Assembly: GCF_003589595.1 (NCBI RefSeq)
Contig: NW_020653200.1
Coordinates: 735,626 to 799,625, forward strand
From: Hyposmocoma kahamanoa
Taxonomy: Eukaryota > Arthropoda > Insecta > Lepidoptera > Cosmopterigidae
Direction of reading: 5' to 3'
Length of the DNA stretch: 64,000 nt
Positions 22,578 through 33,597 of the stretch are shown here, one piece after another. Below the pieces are notes generated by a model that was not told where the DNA came from, did no database searches, and saw only the letters and a program-made list of their open reading frames with translations. The position numbers and the translations under genes were made by a program. The stretch's first letter is position 1. Every line of letters begins with the position of its first letter.

Positions 22578-23578
22578 TATATTAAAAAAAAATAGATTTA
22601 ATCAAATAATATTTAGCACCGACAAAATAAGTTTACAAAGAACACAAAAAAACCATTAATAAATGCCTCATTATGAAATGTCATTTACCTTTCTCGCCTG
22701 GTATAATACGTAGCCTATTGAATTCGACTCAGAGGACAGGTAGCGCACCTTTTGTTCTCATTCACCAGCAAATCATTAAAAACGTTACAATGGACACAAT
22801 TCAGTGCTTACCCAACCTAAATCAATGGAAAATGCATCTGTTTTTTTTTACTTTACTTTCTATAATAGTGGCTTACAGTTTGGGAAGCAGTTTTAAACTG
22901 CATAACTGCTTCCGTTGCATCCGCAGTCTGAAAAAGTAAATGAAAGTGGCAATAGCGAACCTAAGAACCACCACATGTGCTGTGTTCTAGTTCACTCTAG
23001 GACCTATTGAGCACTTCCATTTTTAACAGGGCATTTAGTCACTACAAGACGCACATATACAGATACAGGCGCCTTTATGAACTGCTTAAATGCATAGAAC
23101 TTGTAGACTTTATAAAGTTGCTATTTTTCAAATATTAGAATGTAAATCAATGGCGCAAACCTCCAAATAACAATAAACCTGCAAAAGTAACTTGATATAG
23201 TGTTTGTTACAGCAAAAAAGGACGACACTACAGTTGTGTTCGCGGTTTAGTTTTCAGAAGCGTCTAAAAAAGTTAGTGTAGTTAGTTAGTAGGTAATTAG
23301 TTAGTGTTCAAGATCAATACAATTAATTGAAATATTTTGAAGATTTGCAAAATTTCACTGGAATTAACTTTATTTTTACACGATCCGATAATAAATTAAA
23401 AGCAATATTATAAACGAAATAATAGGACTGAAAGTTGATTAAAATAACACTTCACAGTTTAATACTTCACGAACACAACTGCCAAAATGATACTTTGAAT
23501 TAAAAAGCATTATCTCAAACGTTCGCTGAAATATTTGTATTATTTCAATAGAGAACACTCAATATTTATCGGTCTGTT
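22578..23578. other. No gene seen
   Basis: AT-rich sequence; an 88-codon plus-strand frame at 22673-22939 has no recognisable feature. The tract near 23270-23310 is rich in GTTA repeats. Confidence 0.35.
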
Positions 23579-23861
23579 CATTGACTTACAAATAAATGGA
23601 CGACGGGTCTAACACAAAAACCACGAAAAAAATGTCCCAAGTGAACCTATTTAAACGTAGTGACATGTAAAGGAATATGAAAAAGCTAAAACGTTGAATT
23701 TAAATTGTAATGTCATCGCAGTACTGTCTAATTTTGCTTGCTTCGCTGTCAGTCGAACAAACGAAGACTAAAGCGTGAATGACGCTCTGTATACGATTTT
23801 AACGCCCTATAAGTTCGGACACTTTTTAGCGCGGACCCGACGTCCATATAATTGTAAGTCT
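23579..23861. mobile_element. MITE family E (copy 1)
   Basis: It begins CATTGACTTACAAATAAATG and ends with the inverted form (CGACGTCCATATAATTGTAAG then TC). The terminal inverted repeats are about 30 bases with a few mismatches. The second copy is at 60366-60593. This copy is longer by an internal segment around 23655-23695. No coding capacity. Confidence 0.85.
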
Positions 23862-24044
23862 ATTCCAGAAAAGTAAGTATGGATATATCCATTTCTGTCC
23901 GCTGCTTTTAAATCGATGTTCTAACAATGAATTGTGTAAACAGAACAAAGGAAAAGTGTCAACAGCCGACTGCCTGCTAAACTCGTGTCTGTAATTGCGA
24001 GAATTAAAAAAAAACACCTATGGTATTAATTTTTCTATTACGCG
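23862..24044. other. Short intervening stretch
   Basis: Nothing recognised. Confidence 0.3.
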
Positions 24045-24150
24045 TCCGGCAATCCGAGCGGAAGCGAAACGTGCAACGTCTTTTTTGTTCTTATTGCATG
24101 GACATAAAGGTTTTCTTGTGTGTGTGAATAAAGTGGTGACTCTCTTACGA
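24045..24150. repeat. MITE family I fragment
   Basis: It contains GTTCTTATTGCATGGACATA and ends AATAAAGTGGTGACTCTCTT, which match the core and terminus of the family at 33451-33597 and 57803-58013. One end is missing. Confidence 0.5.
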
Positions 24151-24601
24151 ATATACCTTCACCACTTAAAAAAAAAAATATTATTCTTATACGTATTATT
24201 TGTATATTTTACGCAAAATAGGCGTTTTGTCGTCGAGTTGCGGATACCAGCCCGTTGCACCAAGTACCAAGTACCAAGTATTTGTATATTTCGGAAAAAC
24301 AATAATAACCTTTTTTCCTTCTGCAATTGTTCTAACATGTCGAATATTACTTTTAACTTAATTCTGTAACTTAGTGTCTGTTGCCTCTACGTGGCTATTT
24401 TTATCCGTATTATTCGTATAACAAATATAACTTATACTCGTCAGACAGTCCCTGACTTCCCGGCCTTTACAACATTGTATTGATTTGTATGACGTTAAGT
24501 ATTTGTTGCAGCTCTAAAGTGACAACTAGTTACTTGATGTAGCTGTTGTGCAGTTGAAACTGAAGCGAGAGCTGCATTTAGTGTTAGTGCTATATAGTAG
24601 G

Positions 24602-24678
24602 TCTACTGTTTTTCCAGTAGATCTACTGTTTATGACGACATCTACTGTTCTATTGTATTTTAGCGAAAATCTACTGTT
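24602..24678. repeat. Four direct copies of TCTACTGTT
   Basis: TCTACTGTT occurs at 24602, 24622, 24641 and 24670, with one inverted CAGTAGA at 24615-24621. The spacing is 19-29 bases. This could be a cluster of binding sites or a decayed tandem repeat. Three tandem copies of AAGTACC lie nearby at about 24259-24280. Confidence 0.5.
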
Positions 24679-24689
24679 TTTTAGGAATT

Positions 24690-27600
24690 TTCAGATTTTT
24701 CACTCTTCACAACTATTTTTGTCGGCGTTTTAGATTTTATGAATCGTCTTTTCCATTTACGACGTCGTACTTTATATTTTTGGAATGAAAGTGTAGAGCA
24801 CAATAAAAATAAAAAATGATGTTGTAAACTGTTCTTACTGGATAAAATAGGCACTTTATGCATTCCACTGAATGTTTTTTTAGCTGGTCCATAAATGTAT
24901 CTACTAAAAATCTTTTACGTGCATGCATTTATCATTAACGTGATCTCAACTGTGACTCCATGAACATATTTAACATTTGTCGGAGTTTTTGCAAAACTTT
25001 ACAATGTGGTCAAATCATAGAACATCGTTCTTTCATTTTTTTTTTTTGGTATTTCGGCATATTTGTCAATCACAGGTCTAGAAAATGCAGGGAAGCAACA
25101 TCTATAGTATTATTATCATCCAAATACAATTTTTATTGTCATATACCAACATCGTAAGATAACATCAAAAACGTAAAAGTTTTTCAAACACCATAACTTA
25201 ACTTACTTAACAATCTTCTGTTTTTTCTGTGCAACTTCTTCCGATATTTTCAGATTTGACCTGGCAACACTGGCTGCATGACATTGTATATGGATTCGCT
25301 CGGGGCCTTTTGGAGGGAAAAGTGTCGTTTTTATTTAGACTTTCAATTATTTTGTGAAATCTAGTTTAATGTGGAATAGAATAGTGCTATTGTGCCTTAA
25401 TCGAAGATTAAAACGCGAAATTGTACGAATCTCGAACTAAAATACCCATATCGGCCCGTTCTAAGGAATCCCGAGTCAATCCAAGCACGCCGCCTCAAAT
25501 TGCCTATCCTCGTTGTGGTGGCCAATTATTTACAGAAATATAATTAAACGTTTATGTTTTCCGCTGAAGGACTTTGTTTCCATGGCCAGCAATAAATTTT
25601 AAAAAAAACATTGTATATTAGAGAAACAGCTTTCTTTATCTCATCGAGCATTTTAAGTTCGTATATTCAAAATAGATTGAGGGTTTGGGGGGGGGGCTAA
25701 GTCTATATGGAATTGTTATAGAATTATTTGATGCCATATATTTGCTTATACTATGTATACTAATAGCACAGATAATACTCTACAAGTACAGATACCGAAT
25801 CTCATACAAAGAAAGTCGCACTCGTAGCTCCGTTTATTCGGACGCTTATTTTGATTTTTTAAATGATCTGGATGGTATCAAGTAAACCCGCGATGCGATT
25901 GTAATGATATTCGAAAAGGCCAATAGATGGCATCTATCAAGGTTATTACTTTTGTTAAGTCGGTAATTATGTATACAATACCATATAAAATAGCAAAGAA
26001 TCTGAGTCAGTTACTTTAAATATAAAGGCTTAATATTTTAAATATAAAGGCAGTGCTAAAACGTTACGTAGTTTAGAGAATAAATTCATTCATATATATG
26101 GCATCCCCATGGCAATAGATCTTTCAAGGTGGTTCTGCCGGGGAGAACGTTCTGCAGCACGACCACTCTGAATTAAATTTTACGACGAAATTTTGTAGCA
26201 GTCTCATAGTAAATTTCCAAAAAAATATATTAAAAGTTAGGTGCTTCTGCCCCGGAGTACCTCGTAATAATTAATCGAATTAACTCAACAGCCTCTACAG
26301 TAAATGAGTGTTGCTTGAGTACTTCATTAAATTGTATAAACCGATTTGTGGTAATTCTAGTACTTGTAACTTCATAACGCTGTCGTCTGTCGTGTCTTTA
26401 AGCCAATTGTTCAGTTTATCATGACATTGGGTCTTTTAGATGGTAAATATTGCCTAGATTATGAAATAAACTAAGTATATTGTAAAAAATCAAATATCCT
26501 ATCGTACTCAGACAAACTCTTAAAGGGATGTTTTCAATCATCCTCTTGCATCTCTCGAAGTGGGTATTATTTAATCGGAGCCTACTTAAGTACGCTAATA
26601 TTTCTCTTCACTGGTATTAGAGTGTGGGATTTGAAGTCAAAGTAACGTTTCGGAAAATTGAGTTCTATTAACAGTAAATTGTCATCATAATATACGCCTT
26701 TGTTTTTGCTTTCGTGTTGTAATTTCCCTAAGCTTAAAGAAGTCGAGTCTGCTATATTTTATTTTTCTTTATGTTGTATAAAATCGTCTCGTCGTCGACT
26801 GAAGAATATATTTATCAGATGTTTCGATGTCGACTAGCTAATTTTGTATTTATGTTGATTATATTCCACGTAAATGTTGATGTGTCGTTGTTCGTTTCTT
26901 CCTTAAATTTTGGGTATTTTCCAAACTTTAAGGTTTCGTTTTCAGTATAACGTTTCTTGTGTAACTTAAAAATATTATCTTTGGAATTGGTACAGGTAGT
27001 TCATTACTTCTTTGGCTTTAATGGCAAAAACGCCTCAAAATTTCGCTGGAATATATTTGAACAACGCGTTAAACTTATTTTCTTTCGTGTCATTCCAATT
27101 ATACGACATCATTGCGCTTGCATCATTTGTTCACATTTTGTTTATTATAACATTCGGTTCTACGTCATCGCTATTAATGGTTTTGCTTTATTGCTTACCT
27201 ACAAGGTGTTATGATTATTATCTATGCGTCATAATCTTGAGATACGTTGTCAGTTATAGTAGCGACAACGAAGTCGATTGAAGTCCGTATACCACCGTCA
27301 ATACAAGTGAGAGTGTCAACCATATTTAAAAAACCACAAGATAATCGTGTGTCTATTAGGAGATGAAACTATTTTTCAAGATTTAAATCGTCTATCTATT
27401 GTTATGTGTATGTGTGTCTGCTCTTAGAAAGTCAATGTTCTAATTTCCAACCAAAGCAAAATTATTTAGTGCATCAGTGAAAATATGAACTTATCGTTCT
27501 TGACTCAGCACATACCTACCTAATTTTGATTCTATCTATCCCAAGACAGCACACATTTCAATTAAACTATTGTCCTTTGTTCTATAACAGAGTAACTTTT

Positions 27601-29337
27601 ATAATTGAGTTCTGACCACGGGGCCTGTAAACATCCCCAAATTTTGGTTCATTTGTTAAAACAAATATACTAATTGTACGCAATTTAGGTTCCAAAAAAT
27701 AGTTTCATTTCTTAGTTTTATAATGTTAATTATAGTTAACATGTATACGTCTATCGCGAAAATGGAGGCGTGCATTAAACCTTTCATCGAGATTATATCA
27801 ACGTGTGTTTGTGTGAACCAACGCTCACTTAAGATAAGCGAGCCAGATTTTGCATTGCATCGTTGGTTATTGATTCTAGAAGTTAAATGTTAAAAATGTA
27901 AAAGTTAAAATTCTTATATAGTTAATATTCTGGTGAATTACTTTAAATAAGGAGGTTATTTTTTTAATTATATCTTGTTAGTGAGGGTTGATTGGTACAT
28001 AAAATACATGTTTGTTCGGAGTTCAATCTTTATTTATCATTCGAAGTTTATTTATGTCAAATGACACTTTTCACTTAAGTTTTAACCTGTATTTTTTTTG
28101 ATTAATTTTTTTTTACACGTCCTTATAATTTATTTTGTATCTCTGTATCTTCTTTGTTCAAACAAAATTATGTTCTTTTGCGCTTATGCAAGTTTCTGCT
28201 TTGGATCAAAGTTCTTGGAAACTATTTCCTTGAGTGGCTTACAAATATATAAATGTAAAGCATGTTTAACCTTCCAGTTGATTTGATATCGTGCAGAGTG
28301 ACTTTTGCCTACAAAGTTAAGCCGAAAGCTTTCTACATCTCCGTTGATCTCTTACTTCATCTTTTACATTTCTTTTAGGTTTACTTTGCTTATGATTGTA
28401 TTTTCTTCTGTACATAGTACGTATTATATTTTGTCTTTTATTTCCGTTTAATAATTACGTGTCATCATTATTCATATAACTTACAGTTTATATAATAATT
28501 ATATATCTTATTTTCCGCTATGCAAAATTCAAAATGTAGTATATTCAGTAGTGCCATAACACGGAGCATTGGTACCAACTCAATTATCTTAAAAAAAGAT
28601 TTCTAGTCTGCAAATAGTCATGAAAGATGTGTTAAATATGGTTTGTTAGGGTTACGCGGAATACCACAAAATATCCTCCATCGTTAATTTCGCCTGATTG
28701 GTTACGCAGGATGAGGGGCTTATGAATTTACTGCAGGGACGTGGTGAATTTGGCTTGTTTGCCCCGTAACTATGTACGTATTGTACACTTGCATATGTTA
28801 TTACAGCCTTCTGATTTCCCTCGTGAACCAATACATTGTATACCACATCGCATTGCACTTCCTCGTTGTACTCATAAATACAAATGACTTCTACGGTACA
28901 ACTTTCGGAAGAATTTCAAACAAAACAGAAACTATTTGCATACAAATTCGGGTCAAGTTGTTTTGTCTATTAGTGCTAGGGCTGATGGAAGGATTCAGTG
29001 TTTTAGTGAGAGATTCATATATCGTACTTTTAACAGATTGCGAAGAGTTGAAATTAGAACTGTAAGCGCAATGTTATCTGAATTGTTGAACTAAATAAAA
29101 ATATTTACACTGTCGTGTTCAAATCGGAATATTCATCAACCAAATAGCAACCCCTAGAGTTTCTTACTTATTCTTTTCTGGGGAATTTGCTTTACGAATC
29201 AAAAGCAATGTTTAATCAATATGACGATTTTAAGTGTAATTAGCTTACTTATGAAATAATATTTACTGTAATTATAATAACTTCAATAGCAGAGTCCGAA
29301 ATCGTGTGTTTAAAAATTATGTAAATCACTTTTTTTA
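24690..29337. other. Longest stretch without genes or clear repeats
   Basis: About 4.6 kb of AT-rich sequence. The largest frames (97 codons at 28772-29065, 89 codons at 27012-27281, 85 codons at 26957-27214) overlap one another or lack any motif. A 66-codon frame at 25685-25885 would encode a hydrophobic segment followed by a charged tail, but it starts in a G run and has no ATG. I see no gene. Confidence 0.35.
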
Positions 29338-29545
29338 ACTGCCTTTGTGGCCGAACGGCTATCATGCTAGACTGCCACGCAGAGGTCCCAGGTACGAATC
29401 CCGAGCCGGGATAAATATTTATATGACCGACATTTATTTATCTCGTGAGTTTGAGTGTAACTTGTGGTTGTGTATTTGTGTGTCCATGGCACCCGTGATA
29501 CATGGTTTTCCTAGTGCTGAGCTATGAGCTTTATGCGCTTTTACA
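29338..29545 (+). mobile_element. tRNA-derived SINE (family B), plus orientation
   Basis: The tRNA-like head begins ACTGCCTTTGTGGCCGAACG, with an A-box-like TGGCCGAACGGC and a B box GGTACGAATCCC about 45 bases later. The body continues with GACATTTATTTATCTCGTGA, GTTTGAGTGTAACTTGTGGT and CCATGGCACCCGTGATACAT. It is the only plus-strand copy in the window that has both head and body. The internal boxes suggest past RNA polymerase III transcription. Confidence 0.85.
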
Positions 29546-30235
29546 AAAAAGACTGAATCATTGACTTCATCGTTAAATCGATTTTAGAAAAATATTTAAA
29601 CGTATTCTTTTCTATTGCTACGATAGTTGAAGCCCTTATCATGGTTTCTTTACGTTGGTACGTTCGCCAGATACCGCATGCCGCGTCTATATCATGCCCT
29701 ATCGGTGCTGGCTGACGAAGTTGTCGCGCATTTAATGTCATTAGTGTTTGTCATTAGGGGACTAACACATCCCTACATTCTTAATAAGAACGCTTTATGC
29801 CAATATTCTAAATCTCCTTTAAAAAAAAAAGTAGTTGGTTTTTGGTTTGTTAGATTTTGAACACTGATAACTAAGTGTTTGTGTTTTATAATTTATTTTA
29901 TAGAATTTTCCAAACTAACTTTGTAAATAGGATGGATGCTAACAGATTGACGTTACAAACAGAGCTAATGTGGATGGAAATGTGAGAAGAAGTAGACCTT
30001 GAAATACGTATTTCGATCATACTGGGGATATTCTTAATAAAGGTCCGGTTAGAAGTACAAGAAATTAACGCGCATGTATGAAGAGATTGAGGCGAGTGGT
30101 GGATTAATATCCTCCACTCGCTCCTGTCAAACTTTTGAAGGTTCATGGTCGTAGTCAACCTTAGTCGGAGACAGGTGTGATGTAGGTATGAGTGAGAAGT
30201 GTATAAATATCCTGCTGGATATTCAGCCGGATTGA
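29546..30235. other. No gene seen
   Basis: AT-rich sequence without recognisable features. Confidence 0.35.
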
Positions 30236-30330
30236 AGGACTTTTTCTAAGTGTTCGCCCTTTCTATTAATAATTATAACAAACTAATGGAGGAATTTCAC
30301 AAAAAATGATTGAATGTAATAAAACATTGT
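30236..30330 (+). repeat. Family H repeat copy
   Basis: CTAAGTGTTCGCCCTTTCTA, TTAATAATTATAACAAACTA and GGAGGAATTTCACAAAAAA match the copies at 49715-49795 and, reversed, at 5200-5300. Confidence 0.5.
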
Positions 30331-30440
30331 GATATTCAATAATATTCATATTACAATTACTAAAACTTTCTTCAAAATACTCTACTGTAAAGTAATACAA
30401 GAAAAGGGGATTTCAGAGTAAGGTATTATCCACTCTATAT

Positions 30441-30637
30441 AATAATAATAACGCACAAACTCAGCATGCTCCCGCACTAGAGACCCTGAGTCGCGGGTGC
30501 CATGGACACACACATAGACAATCACAAAAAAACTCACGAGAGAAATAAATGTAGGCCATACAAATATTTCCCAGCAATTGAACCTGGGACCTCTGCGTGG
30601 CAGTCCGGCATGGTAACCGTTCGGCCACCCAGGCAGT
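30441..30637 (-). mobile_element. tRNA-derived SINE (family B), minus orientation
   Basis: On the minus strand the head (ACTGCCTGGGTGGCCGAACG, with B box GGTTCAATTGCT) is followed by the body (ATTTATTTCTCTCGTGAG, CCATGGCACCCGCGACTC) and a TTATTATTA tail. The head-body-tail order matches the other copies. Confidence 0.9.
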
Positions 30638-30880
30638 ATATGTATTACTTGCTTGCAATTAACCTCCAAATACGACCTCTGTTCATGACAAAATACCCTA
30701 CTACATTCATGTGGTCTCTATTAGCGGATGAAATTCACCGCGCTGTGGCGTTTATCTGTAGCTTCCGTTGTCATGCTGCAAGGTGCTGGAATAATACTTC
30801 ACCTCCGATTGGGCCAATGCAAACCGGCGGACGGCAAGGTAGAGGACATCAAATTTATCAATGTGTATTTTATGCTATTA

Positions 30881-31184
30881 GTGTGAGGTCAGACGAGCGT
30901 AATTTTGTGAGTTGTGAGGCGCGTAGATTGAGTTGCGTAGTTTGCGCTGCATTCGGTTTCATATAAAACTCACGGGCGTAAAGACAACTGACATTCGGTC
31001 GCATCGTGTGACGGGTTGGCGCGGGTGGAAGTTGGAGTGAGGGAAGGGGTCACTTTGGTGTAAACGCTTAAAAAGCAACTGAATAAAATATGTTCGTCTG
31101 GCGCTCCAATCGAATTCGGTCGAGCGCAAACAGCGCAACTCAAAAAAACACAACTCATAAAATTACGCTCGTCTGGCCTCACCC
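30881..31184. mobile_element. PIF/Harbinger-like MITE with TTA target duplication
   Basis: The left end GTGTGAGGTCAGACGAGCGT and the right end, reversed as GGGTGAGGCCAGACGAGCGT, are terminal inverted repeats that continue for about 80 bases. TTA lies directly outside both ends (30878-30880 and 31185-31187). A 3-base TTA duplication is the hallmark of PIF/Harbinger elements. The element is 304 bases with a GC-rich interior and no transposase, so it is non-autonomous. Confidence 0.85.
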
Positions 31185-31285
31185 TTATTATTGAAATGTA
31201 GCATAAATATCAATAGTCTGAGACATGTGAGAAATGCGCCGCGATGCTCCGAGATTGGTCTCAGCCCATTGCTTTTTTTTTTATA

Positions 31286-31466
31286 CCAAGTGACGGGACG
31301 AACAAGTCGTGCACCCTGAGACATAACTGACAAGTCCCATGTGCCGTAATTTCACCAGCACCCTTACCCTTCAAAACGGGAACGCAGTCGTGCGCACATT
31401 ACTGCTTTACGGCGGAAATGGGTAAGGCGGCAGTTCCTGGACGAACTCTTTCACAAGGAGCTCACG
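31286..31466 (+). repeat. Dispersed repeat family A, internally deleted copy
   Basis: It starts CAAGTGACGGGACGAACAAG and jumps directly to CACCCTGAGACATAACTGAC, lacking the middle section seen at 15362. It ends ACTCTTTCACAAGGAGCTC. Confidence 0.75.
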
Positions 31467-32839
31467 GCTACTAAGATTGCAATTTATACCTTATTAAAAT
31501 TGAAACAGGATAAATTAATGTACTCTGCCTTCCCGTTCGCTGGTTTGCGCTAGCCCTTAGGCTTCTTAATTCTTAGTTCACTTGTAAAAAAAACGTTTGC
31601 GGTACTTAATTTTAAGACGCGAAAATTGTGTAAGCTTTTCAAATGATAACCTAATCTCATAAGATTTTGTATCGTAAATTTGAATTTCACTGTAGTCTGA
31701 GACAAACGTCCTAGCGTTTATTATATTTTATTTTATTTGCAATTATTCTTGATTAGTATTATGTTTGATTGTAATAATTTATGACGTTCAGGGAGCCATA
31801 AAATACAACGTCAAAGTGAGTCGCTATTGAGAAGTTAAGGAGATATTATGTGGATTGTGAGGGTTGGAGGAGGCTACAATGACTAACATGACTTTCTAAA
31901 CTGAATTCGTAATTTTTTAGTTTTCTACTCTATAATACACTCATACTATGTGCTGTTATGCAAATAAACACTTACTATTGCTTTTGGATACCGTTGTGCC
32001 ACATTGTGTCACCCTCTGCCGTTTTCAGTCTTTTGTAAATTCGTATGCCACTCACGTGTTTTATTATTATGGGCAATTGAAAACTCGTCACACGAATTGG
32101 GTCATTCAATAGCTTTCCCGTCAAAGGATTCAAATTTAAATTTAAACTACATTTTCGATGTAACTTACACAAATAACAATGTATTTTGATTTGGACAGTT
32201 TTGTACGTACTAATCGTGTCAATCAAAATTGCCATTAACAATATTCAAAATAAGCTAGTAATAATAAATAGGAGCTATGTACGATACTTGCTCATGTGAG
32301 CAAATACTTTTTGTAAAGAGGCCGTATCATATCATGAAATTAAATTAATGGGTACAAAAAGTTTTAATAAAGCACGATGGAATTTAAGATGGTAATTTAA
32401 ATAACATTCAATACGATAAATAATTCTACAAGTACTTTCCCATTATATCAATAATTTGTAGATAATAATAATAATTGTAACTAGAATTTGGCGACAAGGA
32501 ACATTATATGTGGTCCCTATAATCCTTTTCCACGACAGGCGTTATCCCAAATCATCTTCATAGGCTCGAAGTAGTAGATTGAAAAAAAAAAATCTTCTAT
32601 ATTACCTTACAAAAAGCTATAATTGTAAATACATGATGCCGAATTGCTAGAAAGTTCATGCGGATGGAAGAAGACGAAATAGGCTCTATCATAACACGCC
32701 CTCAATTTGTTTGATTTTGGTCCATTAATGTAGTAAAACCAGCCCACAGGTTGAGAAAAGAAAAAACATAATAATAGTAAAGATATTTATTCATAAGCAC
32801 AGTTTAAAAAATGTTTGACGACAGACATTGCTGCTCTCT
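31467..32839. other. No gene seen
   Basis: AT-rich sequence without recognisable features. Confidence 0.35.
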
Positions 32840-33062
32840 GAGAGACTCTCACTGCAACTGTTATGGGTAGATGTGTTGCTTACCACCAGGCGCACGACTT
32901 AATCGTTCCTTTATCTAATTACAGACACATGGGACTTGTCAACTTGTATGTCAGAGTGACTGACCCAGTGGCAGTGCCCCTAAGATCATTGCGATTGAAA
33001 GATCTGAGTGGCAGGCACTGTATAACCCCCAGATACACGACTAAATCATCCCTTTTGATACC
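32840..33062 (-). repeat. Family A, two partial copies in tandem
   Basis: CACTGCAACTGTTATGGGTA followed by TTACCACCAGGCGCACGACT is one reversed end of the family. It is immediately followed by CACATGGGACTTGTCAACTT and CAGTGGCAGTGCCCCTAAGA, then a second end with ACTGTATAACC. The order suggests a rearranged or doubly inserted copy. Confidence 0.65.
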
Positions 33063-33450
33063 ATAAGAAAAACTAATGGATACAAAATATTTTTCAATTT
33101 ACGTAGCTGAAGTTTATAAACGTCTTCCCTTTATCGCCGAGATTGCGGCGGTTCTGTGGTTGACTGGACAACGTCCAACGCCCACTGGCGGCGGCGGTGA
33201 AGGGATGGAGGCGCCGGAAGTAGTGTAGACTAATCTGTAGAACGAATGAAAACGTCCACTACACTGCAGCGGTTTGAAACGAAATATAGATCATTCAGTT
33301 AACGTCAATACTGAGAACTTTTAGCTAACTTGTTTTTGATTTAGCAGACAGTTTTAGATCAATAGATTAGAGGTACGTGACGATGTATACGAGATTTTGG
33401 GCAGTGTTTAAAAAATTGATCATTTACGTAGTAAAGTTCTCAGCCAAATT
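33063..33450. other. Short GC-richer stretch
   Basis: The 33130-33230 portion is GC-rich (CGGCGGCGGTGAAGG). No frame or repeat was recognised. Confidence 0.3.
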
Positions 33451-33597
33451 AGGGAGTCAAAGCACGTATTGACACCGATTCGCATTAAGCTGGTCAGAAA
33501 AATCTTTATGTCAATTTTTCGCTCTTACTGAATGGACATAAAGATTTGCCGACTGGCTTTAATAAATGAATCCGTTTAATAAATGTGGTGAGTCCCT
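33451..33597. mobile_element. MITE family I, compact copy
   Basis: The ends AGGGAGTCA and TGAGTCCCT are inverted. Inside, AAAAATCTTTATGTC and GGACATAAAGATTT also form an inverted repeat, so the whole 147-base unit is largely palindromic. Related copies lie at 46333-46571, 57803-58013 and, as fragments, at 4085 and 24045. Confidence 0.65.

Noticed and set aside
22417..22659. 80-codon plus-strand frame starting MHMGLVNLCL
   Set aside because: Derived from the non-coding family A repeat; similar frames arise at 52795 and 32863 from other copies.
25685..25885. 66-codon frame with a hydrophobic segment
   Set aside because: It has no ATG, begins in a poly-G run, and has no convincing splice acceptor that would make it an exon.
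29338..29410. Candidate functional tRNA gene
   Set aside because: The A and B boxes are present, but no cloverleaf with a proper acceptor stem can be formed and a SINE body follows; the same head recurs in several copies.
30382..30966. Frames of 65-154 codons around 30.4-31 kb
   Set aside because: They are read-throughs of a SINE and of a Harbinger-like MITE.
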